Shown here piece after piece: positions 1 to 7,193 of a stretch of DNA of 58,540 nt. The translations under genes and the position numbers were made by a program. Within the stretch, counting starts at the first letter, position 1. Each line of letters starts with the position of its first letter. The notes below the pieces were generated by a model, which saw only the letters and a list, made by a program, of their open reading frames with translations, did not search any database and was not told where the DNA came from. Source of the stretch: Pseudoalteromonas sp. HM-SA03 (GTDB lineage Bacteria > Pseudomonadota > Gammaproteobacteria > Enterobacterales > Alteromonadaceae); contig NZ_NSDG01000050.1 of NCBI RefSeq assembly GCF_002289345.1, positions 1 to 58,540 on the forward strand, in the 5' to 3' direction.

Positions 1-60
1 CTTGCATGTGTTAGGCCTGCCGCCAGCGTTCAATCTGAGCCATGATCAAACTCTTCAATT
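1..60 (-). rRNA. 16S ribosomal RNA, 5' end only
   Basis: Read on the minus strand, these bases are the conserved 5' end of bacterial 16S rRNA, including the universal primer site AGAGTTTGATCATGGCTCAG and the gammaproteobacterial GGCGGCAGGCCTAACACATG stretch. The gene runs off the left edge. The mature 5' end is placed near base 60 by comparison with Escherichia coli. The matching rRNA leader and promoter lie at higher coordinates. Confidence 0.97.
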
Positions 61-243
61 AAAAGTTTTTTTGAAACCTAAGTTTCATGCTCATTGAATT
101 CTGATTTTGATACCTTTCGGTATCGAATTGACTGTGCTGAATAAACTATGTTTATTCTGTTGGTCACTCAGCTCAATTGAGACTCTAAATTTGTTTGCGT
201 CATCTAGCGAACTAGAATCTGCTGTTAGAACTCAATCTGTACG

Positions 244-283
244 AGTGCCCACACAGATGATTGCTTCATATTTTTAAAGAACG
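244..283 (-). promoter_or_regulatory. rRNA leader with boxA-like antitermination signal
   Basis: On the minus strand the leader contains CGTTCTTTAAAA (272-283), close to the rrn boxA consensus TGCTCTTTAACA. About 16 bases downstream is GTGTGGGCACT, the conserved leader block seen in Vibrio, Shewanella and Pseudoalteromonas rrn operons. A small hairpin (GATACC / GGTATC, about 110-125) lies closer to the 16S gene. BoxA recruits the Nus antitermination complex and the flanks help form the RNase III processing stem; this is known biology, not shown here. Confidence 0.8.
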
Positions 284-452
284 TTTCGAAACATTTCGTT
301 GTTTCGAGGGATGTGCATTCTAAGCATTCCCAATTTTTTGTCAACACTTAATTTTGAATTTCTTTATCAGAAGTTTCGAACCTAAGTTTTACTTGACGCT
401 AACTCGTTGCTGCTTTGCTTTTCAGCGTAGCGCCCCGTGTCAGTGGGGTCGC

Positions 453-480
453 ATTATAGGGCGATCCGATTTTAGTGCAA
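453..480 (-). promoter_or_regulatory. rrn P1-type promoter
   Basis: On the minus strand, TTGCAC (-35, 480-475) and a perfect TATAAT (-10, 458-453) are separated by 16 bases. A GC-rich discriminator (GCGACCCC) and then CACTGACACGG follow, very like the start region of E. coli rrnB P1. A 7-base A tract lies upstream of the -35 box and could act as an UP element. The 16-base spacer and GC-rich discriminator are typical of stringently controlled rRNA promoters. The leader from here to 16S is roughly 385 bases. From 481 to 674 I see no other gene or clear signal. Confidence 0.85.
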
Positions 481-674
481 CCCTTTTTTTCGACCTCCCT
501 GTTCGTTCGAACAACAATTAAACAAAAGAGGCTTTTATGTACAGATAACGTCCAAAATAAGACAAATCTTACTATTAGAACTATATTAATTATTGCGAAG
601 TTTAATTAACTCGTTAAGATAGCTAACTCACTTGTTAAATTAATGTTTAACCTTCTTTCAATTGGTATATTTAT

Positions 675-1142
675 ATGAAGTCTTTTGATCATAAAGCAAT
701 TTTGATCACTTTGGTTATTGCAGTAGCGAGCTTTTTCATTGTTGATCTTGCATTAAGCTCTACTCAGCTCGACGCTGCCCTTATGCTTGCCGTAGGTATT
801 ATCATCGGTGGTGTAATAAGCCAGCTTTTAAAAAGTGATACACAACAAGAAAAACAATCAAACTTATCAACCACTACATTATATGTAGGCAATCTACCAT
901 ATCGAGCCAACGAACATGTTGTCCGCGAGCTTTTCGAAAAACAAGGGCAAGTATTTTCAGTTCGTCTACTTAAGGATAAAAATACAGGTAAACGACGCGG
1001 CTTTGGTTTTGTTGAGATGTCAAAACGGGATGCAGAAAAGGCTATTACTCAGCTCAATGAGCGTGAATTTCAACAGCGTACATTAAAAGTAAGAGAAGCA
1101 AAGCAAAAGCCTGAAGGCGAGATGGATCACTCACCTGCTTAA
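675..1142 (+). CDS. membrane-anchored RRM-type RNA-binding protein
   Basis: This 155-residue protein has two hydrophobic segments (about residues 8-27 and 32-52), a short polar linker, then one RNA recognition motif (about 68-145). The RRM has both signature strands: LYVGNLPY (RNP2) and RRGFGFVEM (RNP1). Bacterial RRM proteins usually bind single-stranded RNA and are often cold-induced and soluble. Here the domain is predicted to face the cytoplasm from the inner membrane, which is an inference. It is divergent from the rRNA promoter and its last 12 bases overlap the end of murI on the other strand. The RBS is weak. Function is otherwise unknown. Confidence 0.85.
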   Translation: MKSFDHKAILITLVIAVASFFIVDLALSSTQLDAALMLAVGIIIGGVISQLLKSDTQQEKQSNLSTTTLYVGNLPYRANEHVVRELFEKQGQVFSVRLLKDKNTGKRRGFGFVEMSKRDAEKAITQLNEREFQQRTLKVREAKQKPEGEMDHSPA

Positions 1143-1919
1143 TTGATCTTTATTTAAATCAATAATAGAGATTGCTTCTTTACTACCTATTACTGGTGCC
1201 GTTGCATAGAAACGCACTTCCGACGCACTCGGCACCTTTTCCCTTACTACTATTTGACTTCCCAACAATGACACCGCGCGATTAGCTATTGCCTTGCCTG
1301 AATCAACCAGCTCAACATGTTGCTGTAAGCAATTCTTGATATCGTGAGCTATCAAAGGAAAATGTGTACATCCCAACACCAGCCTATCAACAGTGGCTGG
1401 AATGTTAAGCCGAGCTATTTCCGCGTAAAGCGCCTCTTTATCCAACTCGTTATGCCAATAAAAGTGTTCTGCGATTCTAACAAGCTCCGTTGAATGCAAA
1501 GTTTCAACTTTACAGCCTGAGGTAAAGTCCATGATGAGCTTATGCGTATAAGCATTATTTGACGTTGCCGGTGTTGCCAGTAGTGCGATGTGCTTGGTCT
1601 TTGAACTAGACGCAGCAGGCTTAACAGCAGGAACAACACCTATAATTGGAATATGGGTATGTTTTCTGGCTTCTTCTAATGCGTATGTTGAAGCGGTATT
1701 ACATGCAATAACGATCAGATCAACATTGCCCAAGCATTGCTGTTGCCAACAAATAAGTCCTTTGATACGTGATTTGATTAGCTCTTGAGGCTGAAGACCA
1801 TAAGGGAGAAAAGCGTTGTCCATAACATAGCTGAATGACCCCCCCTGCAAACATGCCTTTAAGTGCGACAGCACACTGGTGCCACCTATCCCCGAATCAA
1901 AAACCAAAATATGCGACAA
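1131..1919 (-). CDS. murI: glutamate racemase
   Basis: MurI interconverts L- and D-glutamate in the cytoplasm to supply D-Glu for peptidoglycan precursors. The 262-residue protein has the N-terminal FDSGIGG motif and both catalytic cysteine motifs, ACNTAS (C73) and LGCTHFPL (C184), at the usual spacing. The start is TTG: a GAGGA Shine-Dalgarno sits 7 bases upstream and the family N-terminus begins right there, so no better ATG exists. It lies 63 bases downstream of the DUF5610-like gene on the same strand and converges on the RRM gene with a 12-base overlap. Confidence 0.95.
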   Translation of the reverse strand: MSHILVFDSGIGGTSVLSHLKACLQGGSFSYVMDNAFLPYGLQPQELIKSRIKGLICWQQQCLGNVDLIVIACNTASTYALEEARKHTHIPIIGVVPAVKPAASSSKTKHIALLATPATSNNAYTHKLIMDFTSGCKVETLHSTELVRIAEHFYWHNELDKEALYAEIARLNIPATVDRLVLGCTHFPLIAHDIKNCLQQHVELVDSGKAIANRAVSLLGSQIVVREKVPSASEVRFYATAPVIGSKEAISIIDLNKDQLSR

Positions 1920-1982
1920 ACTTCATTCCTCAAATCAATGGAGCATGAAGTTTGCCACGAGTCCTCGCGAAAATAAACTCGC

Positions 1983-3110
1983 TTAGCTTGTTTGTTTTTG
2001 CTCTACCTGCTCTTTATTTAATTCATTCAGTTTACTTAAAAAGCTACTTGCATAATCCAAAAACTCATTTAGTTTCGACTGACCGTCATTCATCCAAGCA
2101 AGCAGGTTTGGCAACTCATTATCGGCATTGAGTCCTTTAGCTTGCTCTTGCATATCTGCTAACTGCTTATTCAGTGGCATAAATGCCTTCTCTAACTCTT
2201 TCATTGGATTGCCTTGCTGATATTGAGCAATCGCAGCAGACGTTTTACTTTGTCTTAAATCCATCGTGAAATTAGTGATCTGATCTGAGTTTAAACTAAG
2301 CGACTTTGCCAAATCGAAAGCTTCATCGTATTCACCACCGAAAAAAGAGTCACTGACATTACGGATATCTTCCATCATATCGTTAATTGCTTGCTGCTCC
2401 TCTTCGTTCAACTCACCATTTACCTTAATTGAGAAACTGACTTCGTGAGAGGACTTAGTGCCATATGCCATGCCATAATCATTACCTTTTTGCGCAACAC
2501 TCGCAGCGGCTCCCTGAGAATATGCATCGGAGAATGAAATAACGACTTCATCTCCTTCAGCTGTCGTAAATGCATATTCAGCCTGATTAGAGAGGCTCGC
2601 AAACTGCGCGGCACTGATCGCTAATGCTTTTGGCGACTTTTCTTCAAACAGCTCTTTTTCAAAATCATCTAAACCTTTAAAAATCCCTTCTCGTGATTTT
2701 TCAATACCATCTTCGATGTCGGAATTAAAAGCCCCCATGCCTTTTAACTCTTCGCTGGCTTCATCTATCCCCTGAAGCACGCCCTTACGTGCCCCATCGA
2801 GCATGGATTTCAATTCGTCATCATTTTTGCCGTCGACTTTGGCTTTCTTCACTGCACCCTGAACAAAATCGAGTACATTTTTGACAATAGATTCAAAATC
2901 AAATAATGGCTTGTCTTTTTTGTCTTGTGTCGGCTTCTCAATGCCCAACGCTTCTGCAAGCTTATCATCAAGAATTTTTGCAGCTAATTTGGATTTATCA
3001 CCCGCATAGCTGTCTGAATTAATTTGGATATTTGGTCCTATCCCTTTGCTCTTTCCAGGCTTATGCTGCATCGCTGGATTGAGCAACTGATTTAATTGCC
3101 CGATTTTCAT
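1983..3110 (-). CDS. DUF5610-like hydrophilic protein
   Basis: This 375-residue, strongly acidic and helical protein has no signal peptide or membrane segment. The region around residues 40-170 (DDKLAEALGIE through EDGIEKSREGIFKGLDDFEKE) resembles the DUF5610 domain found in Shewanella, Vibrio and Pseudoalteromonas proteins; that is a recalled resemblance, not a search result. The N-terminus (MKIGQLNQLLNPAMQ) is reminiscent of flagellar or secretion-associated proteins. It starts at ATG and probably shares a transcript with murI. No function can be assigned. Confidence 0.7.
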   Translation of the reverse strand: MKIGQLNQLLNPAMQHKPGKSKGIGPNIQINSDSYAGDKSKLAAKILDDKLAEALGIEKPTQDKKDKPLFDFESIVKNVLDFVQGAVKKAKVDGKNDDELKSMLDGARKGVLQGIDEASEELKGMGAFNSDIEDGIEKSREGIFKGLDDFEKELFEEKSPKALAISAAQFASLSNQAEYAFTTAEGDEVVISFSDAYSQGAAASVAQKGNDYGMAYGTKSSHEVSFSIKVNGELNEEEQQAINDMMEDIRNVSDSFFGGEYDEAFDLAKSLSLNSDQITNFTMDLRQSKTSAAIAQYQQGNPMKELEKAFMPLNKQLADMQEQAKGLNADNELPNLLAWMNDGQSKLNEFLDYASSFLSKLNELNKEQVEQKQTS

Positions 3111-3274
3111 GGTATGCCCTCCAATATATTAGTTAGATTATCGGCATATTTGCGCAAAGCTAAAGTATAATGATTAAAAAAACAGCAAACCAGACGCATC
3201 AGTGATGCTAGACTGGACAAATTAGCAACGCTCCCTAAAATAGCGCCTCTTAATTCAACATAGATGGTTTTAGC

Positions 3275-4369
3275 ATGGCAGTAATAAAAATTGATGATTC
3301 AGCATACGAGCAACAGTTAGCAGATAAAGCTGAGCGTATCACAACACAATTTGCACAGTTTGATGCACCTGCACTTGAAGTGTATGAATCTGCAACTCGC
3401 CATTACCGCCAGCGCTGTGAATTTAGAGTATGGCATGAGGGTGAAGATCTGTTTCACATCATGTTTGACCAGCAAACAAAAGAAAAGATCCGTGTTGATA
3501 ACTTTGATCCTGGTGCACCACTTGTCAATGAAATGATGCAGGTGATGATACATCAGCTGAAAGGCAACGAAATATTGCGTCGTAAACTGTTTCAGATCGA
3601 CTATCTCACGACGCTGAGTGGTGAAGTACTGATCAGCTTACTTTATCACAAGCAGTTAGATGAAGCGTGGCAAACCGCGATGCAGACATTGAGAGCCGAG
3701 TTGCAACAAACCTATAAAGTTGATTTTATCGGTCGTGCTAGAAAACAAAAGGTTGTGTTTGGCAACGACTATGTAACTGAAAAACTAAGCGTTAACGGTA
3801 AAGAGTATATTTATCAGCAGGTTGAGAACAGCTTTACGCAACCGAATGCGGAAGTGAATCAGAAAATGCTAGCTTGGGCGCAGTCCATTAGTGAACCACT
3901 AAACAACGACCTACTAGAGCTTTATTGTGGTAACGGTAACTTTTCAATCGCATTGGCTGGTTCATTCAATAAAGTGCTGGCTACTGAGATCTCTAAATCA
4001 TCAGTAAAGTCTGCACAATTTAATATTGCAGCAAACAAAGTCGATAACTTAGATATTATTCGCATGTCGAGTGAAGAGTTTACACAAGCCATGAAAGGGC
4101 AGAAGTTTTCTCGATTAGATGGTATTGATTTACAGTCCTATGATTGCCAAACGATTCTTGTCGACCCGCCTCGTGCTGGCATGGATGAATTAACCTGTCG
4201 CTTGGTCAGCAACTACGACAACATTATTTATATCTCATGTAATCCAGACACGTTAGAGCGTGATTTAGCCTTGTTATGTGAAACACATAAAATCGCACGT
4301 ATGGCGATTTTCGATCAGTTCCCTTATACCCATCATATTGAATCTGGCGTTTACTTAGTGAGAAAGTGA
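3275..4369 (+). CDS. trmA: tRNA (uracil(54)-C5)-methyltransferase
   Basis: TrmA uses S-adenosylmethionine to form ribothymidine at position 54 of the T-loop of tRNA. The 364 residues match the usual length. Visible motifs are QVENSFTQPN (about 182-191), the SAM-binding ELYCGNGNFS (about 215-224), DPPRAGMDE (about 297-305), SCNPDTLERD with catalytic C322, and the C-terminal HHIESG with the general-base E356. It is a single gene divergent from the DUF5610-like gene, and its end nearly meets that of the DUF523 gene. Confidence 0.96.
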   Translation: MAVIKIDDSAYEQQLADKAERITTQFAQFDAPALEVYESATRHYRQRCEFRVWHEGEDLFHIMFDQQTKEKIRVDNFDPGAPLVNEMMQVMIHQLKGNEILRRKLFQIDYLTTLSGEVLISLLYHKQLDEAWQTAMQTLRAELQQTYKVDFIGRARKQKVVFGNDYVTEKLSVNGKEYIYQQVENSFTQPNAEVNQKMLAWAQSISEPLNNDLLELYCGNGNFSIALAGSFNKVLATEISKSSVKSAQFNIAANKVDNLDIIRMSSEEFTQAMKGQKFSRLDGIDLQSYDCQTILVDPPRAGMDELTCRLVSNYDNIIYISCNPDTLERDLALLCETHKIARMAIFDQFPYTHHIESGVYLVRK

Positions 4370-4379
4370 TCTCTAACGA

Positions 4380-4838
4380 TTAACGACTGGCTGCCATCGC
4401 TGTGATAAGTGCTGGCAGCTGAGTTTCGCTAAAGACTTGAATACCGGATTGCTGCAATAAAGACGCCGTCAGCCCCTGCCCTACTATTTTTTTACCTGTA
4501 TGACTACCATCGTAAATCAGATTGCTGCCACAAGACGGGCTGGACTCTTTTAACAACGCAAACTTTATATCGTGCTGAAGACAAGCCGCTAGCGCTTTTT
4601 TAGCACCGAGTTCAAACGCGGTGGTAAAATCATCCCCTTGTTTACTCAAAACTTTACCATCTGCTATTTCAGCCGATGGGCGAGGTGTTGGTAAACCACC
4701 AGATACTTCGGGGCATAGCGGTAAGACCCAATTTTTTTGCCGCCAATACTGTAATGTATTGTCTTGAAGGCTTTGTGAAGAGGCGTCATACCTCACCGGA
4801 TAACCTAATAAACAGCTAGAAACTAAAATTTTAAACAT
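4380..4838 (-). CDS. DUF523 family protein
   Basis: This 152-residue protein begins MFKILVSSCLLG, the DUF523 family signature (VSACLLG), and carries PLCPEVSGGLPTPR and LKESSPSCGSNLIYDG with conserved cysteines. Related domains occur fused to DUF1722 or as YbbK-type proteins; the function is not established. I place the start at the ATG at 4838. The reading frame could extend six codons to a TTG at 4856, but that codon sits in the loop of a terminator hairpin. The GGGG of the terminator's descending arm lies 7 bases before the ATG and is the only plausible ribosome binding site. Confidence 0.85.
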   Translation of the reverse strand: MFKILVSSCLLGYPVRYDASSQSLQDNTLQYWRQKNWVLPLCPEVSGGLPTPRPSAEIADGKVLSKQGDDFTTAFELGAKKALAACLQHDIKFALLKESSPSCGSNLIYDGSHTGKKIVGQGLTASLLQQSGIQVFSETQLPALITAMAASR

Positions 4839-4866
4839 AAAAAAGCCCCGCAACAATTGCGGGGCT
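4838..4866 (-). terminator. rho-independent terminator of the srkA-dsbA-dsbA transcript, overlapping the next RBS
   Basis: A perfect 10-bp stem (4844-4853 with 4857-4866, AGCCCCGCAA / TTGCGGGGCT) with a 3-base loop is followed on the minus strand by a run of T. It lies 21 bases after the second dsbA-like gene. The T run directly abuts the ATG of the DUF523 gene, so the terminator occupies that gene's 5' untranslated region. Confidence 0.9.
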
Positions 4867-4886
4867 AGTCTAATACAAATTAGATT

Positions 4887-5516
4887 TTATTTCTTTGCTA
4901 AATAATTCACTAAAGCAGCAATTTGATCAGGCTTAGTCGTACCAGACTCACGAAGTAATAGCTTGTATTTACCGTTTACCACGAACATTGGTACACCTGT
5001 TAGCGCGCCTTTATCAGAAAGAGTCTTCTGCATACGTTGCATTTTTGAAGCTTTAGTACGGACAGAGAAACTAGCATAAAGTTTATCAAACTTCTCTTCT
5101 TCAACACCTTGTGCAATAAAGATATCTTTTACATCAGCAAGTTCATTGATTTTTGCACGCTTACCATGGATATGATTAAACATGGCTGCAACTATCTTGT
5201 CTTTTTGTGGCAGTACTTCAGCAGTTGCAAGTGCTTGTGCCAACACCTGTTGAATCTCAGGCTCTCTTGGACCAACAAAATCTATATGGCTCTTTTTAAA
5301 CTTAACGCCCTCGTCCAGCTTTGGTTTAACGTCAACGATTAAATTTTCCATTGCGTTACAGGCTGGACAATAAAAAGAAAAATACTCCATTACCTCAGGC
5401 TTTTTCGTACCACGCTCGGCAATAACTTCATAATGTACACCTTCTTCAAATGGCGCAGCCTGAGCAAGAAGAGGAAGCATTAGTGCAACCGCTAAGCCTT
5501 TTAATACTTTCAACAT
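4887..5516 (-). CDS. DsbA-family thiol:disulfide oxidoreductase (CPAC active site)
   Basis: This 209-residue periplasmic protein has a signal peptide (about residues 1-20, ending AQA) and a thioredoxin fold with a DsbA helical insert. The active site is CPAC (C50, C53) and the cis-proline loop is TGVPMF near residue 175. DsbA enzymes introduce disulfides into exported proteins and are reoxidised by DsbB. The dipeptide PA differs from the PH of classical DsbA and of the neighbouring paralogue, which would be expected to change redox potential. It is the last gene of srkA-dsbA-dsbA, with an 18-base gap to its paralogue and a good RBS. Confidence 0.9.
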   Translation of the reverse strand: MLKVLKGLAVALMLPLLAQAAPFEEGVHYEVIAERGTKKPEVMEYFSFYCPACNAMENLIVDVKPKLDEGVKFKKSHIDFVGPREPEIQQVLAQALATAEVLPQKDKIVAAMFNHIHGKRAKINELADVKDIFIAQGVEEEKFDKLYASFSVRTKASKMQRMQKTLSDKGALTGVPMFVVNGKYKLLLRESGTTKPDQIAALVNYLAKK

Positions 5517-5534
5517 ACTAACTTTCTCCAGTCC

Positions 5535-6158
5535 TTATTTTTTTAATAGATATGCGATCAATTCATCAAGCTGCTCTTGACTCTTGATACCTTTCATTTC
5601 GATTCTGTATTTGTCATTTACAATAAAAGTTGGAACGCCTGTAAGCGCACCCGCTTCAGAAAACTTATCTTGTGCTTTAAGCATGTTATTTTCAGCACTC
5701 ACGACTGGCATGCTCGTAACAGCCTGATCAAACTTTTCAGCAGAAATCCCATTTAACTCCATTAGCGTTTTCAAATCTTTAATATCTAACAGTTTGTTTC
5801 TTTCAACATGAATAGCATTAAAAATCTTCTCAGCAATCACATCCGCTTTGCCTTCTTGCTCAGCAATAATATAGGCATAGCTTAGGTTGCTCTGCGTTTC
5901 TGTAGGAACACCTCGCAGGAAGTTCACATGGCTTTTTTCAAAGTACGCCCCCTCAGGTAAGTTCTTTTCAATCGCTTTTGCAATTGGCTCAAAGCGGAAA
6001 CAGTGAGGACAGTAAAAAGAGAAAAACTCGGTAACTTTCTCTGATTTACTCTGTTCGGTTGTTAAGGTTGTGTAGTGCTCACCTTCGGTAAAGCCTGAAG
6101 CCATCGCAGCAATGGGCAAAAGCAATGCAATAAGTGCAACTTTTAATTTCTTTAGCAT
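5535..6158 (-). CDS. dsbA: thiol:disulfide interchange protein DsbA
   Basis: This 207-residue protein has a signal peptide (about 1-20, ending AMA), the canonical active site FYCPHCFRF (C50-P-H-C53) and the cis-proline TGVPTF. It oxidises cysteines of periplasmic proteins. The CPHC site and the position directly after srkA match the conserved E. coli srkA-dsbA arrangement, so this copy is taken as the orthologue. The downstream CPAC paralogue probably arose by tandem duplication. The 16-base gap from srkA carries a GAGAG-type RBS. Confidence 0.95.
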   Translation of the reverse strand: MLKKLKVALIALLLPIAAMASGFTEGEHYTTLTTEQSKSEKVTEFFSFYCPHCFRFEPIAKAIEKNLPEGAYFEKSHVNFLRGVPTETQSNLSYAYIIAEQEGKADVIAEKIFNAIHVERNKLLDIKDLKTLMELNGISAEKFDQAVTSMPVVSAENNMLKAQDKFSEAGALTGVPTFIVNDKYRIEMKGIKSQEQLDELIAYLLKK

Positions 6159-6174
6159 GTTACTCTCTCTAATT

Positions 6175-7149
6175 TTAAGGAAATAGGCTTAAACTTGGTT
6201 CATCTAATGCAGCAAATTGCTCTTTTAACGCTAGGATCTGTTGTTCCCAGTATTTGTCTGTCGCAAACCAAGAAAAGTTCCGCTCGAATGCAGGATCCTG
6301 CCAGCGCTGCGCCAACCAAGCCATATAATTCACCATTCTCATGGCACGTAGCGGCTCAATTAACGCAAGCTCTTTTGAATCAAACGGCATAAATTCTTCG
6401 TAACCCATAAGCAGGGTGTCTAACTGTACCAATTGCTCGTTGCGGTCGCCATTTAACATCATCCACAAATCTTGTATTGCAGGGCCTTGCTGACAATCGT
6501 CCAGATCCACCAACATCAATTGGTCTCTAGACCACAATAAATTTCCAGCATGACAATCACCATGAAGCCGAAGCGTTTTGGCAACTTGATACTTTGAGGT
6601 TGCTTTGTTAATAACTTGCTCAAGAATAGTAACAAATGGAGTATGTAGATGACTAGGCACTAACTGGCTTTTTAGCAGTGTTTGTTGCGCATCAATTAAA
6701 AAACGCTGGGTATTGAGCTGTGGTCTATGCTCGAATGCTCGCTCAGCCGACAGACAATGCAAGCGCCCTAGGTAGCGACCTAAAATTTCTAAGTGATCTA
6801 GATTATCGAGCTCGAACTGACGCCCACCAACGCTTGGAAACAACGTATAGCGATAACCTTCATAAAAATGCAGACTACGCCCAGCAATAAGTAAAGGTGC
6901 CACAACAGGCACTTCAGCTTCTTTCGCTGCCAGTGCAAACTCATGCTCTTCAAGAATTTGTTCATCCGTCCAACGCGCTGGGCGGTAAAACTTCACCACA
7001 TAACGCTTGCCGTCCTCTGCACCAAATTGATAAACACGGTTTTCATAGCTGTTTAAGGCCAATAATCCCGTTGTCGGATATATCTCAAGTGCCTCAATCG
7101 CATCTAAAATAAGATCCGGTGTCAACGCGTTAAAACTAAAATCGTTCAT
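6175..7149 (-). CDS. srkA: stress response serine/threonine kinase SrkA (YihE/RdoA)
   Basis: SrkA is a cytoplasmic protein kinase with a choline-kinase-like fold that in E. coli protects against stress-induced death and is co-transcribed with dsbA. The 324-residue protein has the catalytic-loop motif LHGDCHAGNLLW (about 194-205) and the metal-binding LVDLDDCQQGPA (about 213-224). Its length agrees with the family. It heads the srkA-dsbA-dsbA operon, just after a strong terminator that insulates it from ccoG. Confidence 0.93.
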   Translation of the reverse strand: MNDFSFNALTPDLILDAIEALEIYPTTGLLALNSYENRVYQFGAEDGKRYVVKFYRPARWTDEQILEEHEFALAAKEAEVPVVAPLLIAGRSLHFYEGYRYTLFPSVGGRQFELDNLDHLEILGRYLGRLHCLSAERAFEHRPQLNTQRFLIDAQQTLLKSQLVPSHLHTPFVTILEQVINKATSKYQVAKTLRLHGDCHAGNLLWSRDQLMLVDLDDCQQGPAIQDLWMMLNGDRNEQLVQLDTLLMGYEEFMPFDSKELALIEPLRAMRMVNYMAWLAQRWQDPAFERNFSWFATDKYWEQQILALKEQFAALDEPSLSLFP

Positions 7150-7160
7150 AATGTTTATAA

Positions 7161-7187
7161 AAAAGCGAGGTTTTATACCTCGCTTTT
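7161..7187 (-). terminator. rho-independent terminator after ccoG
   Basis: An 11-bp stem (AAAAGCGAGGT / ACCTCGCTTTT) with a 5-base loop lies 7 bases past the ccoG stop codon. T runs flank both sides, so it could also work in reverse. It sits 12 bases before the srkA start and therefore separates ccoG from the srkA-dsbA operon. Confidence 0.9.
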
Positions 7188-7193
7188 ACCTTA

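Noticed and set aside
660..669. AATTGGTATA before the RRM gene as a partial MITE copy
   Set aside because: Only a 10-base match in AT-rich DNA with no partner end or internal hairpin nearby.
4839..4856. TTG start extending the DUF523 protein by six residues
   Set aside because: The TTG is within the terminator loop with no RBS; the ATG at 4838 fits the family N-terminus.
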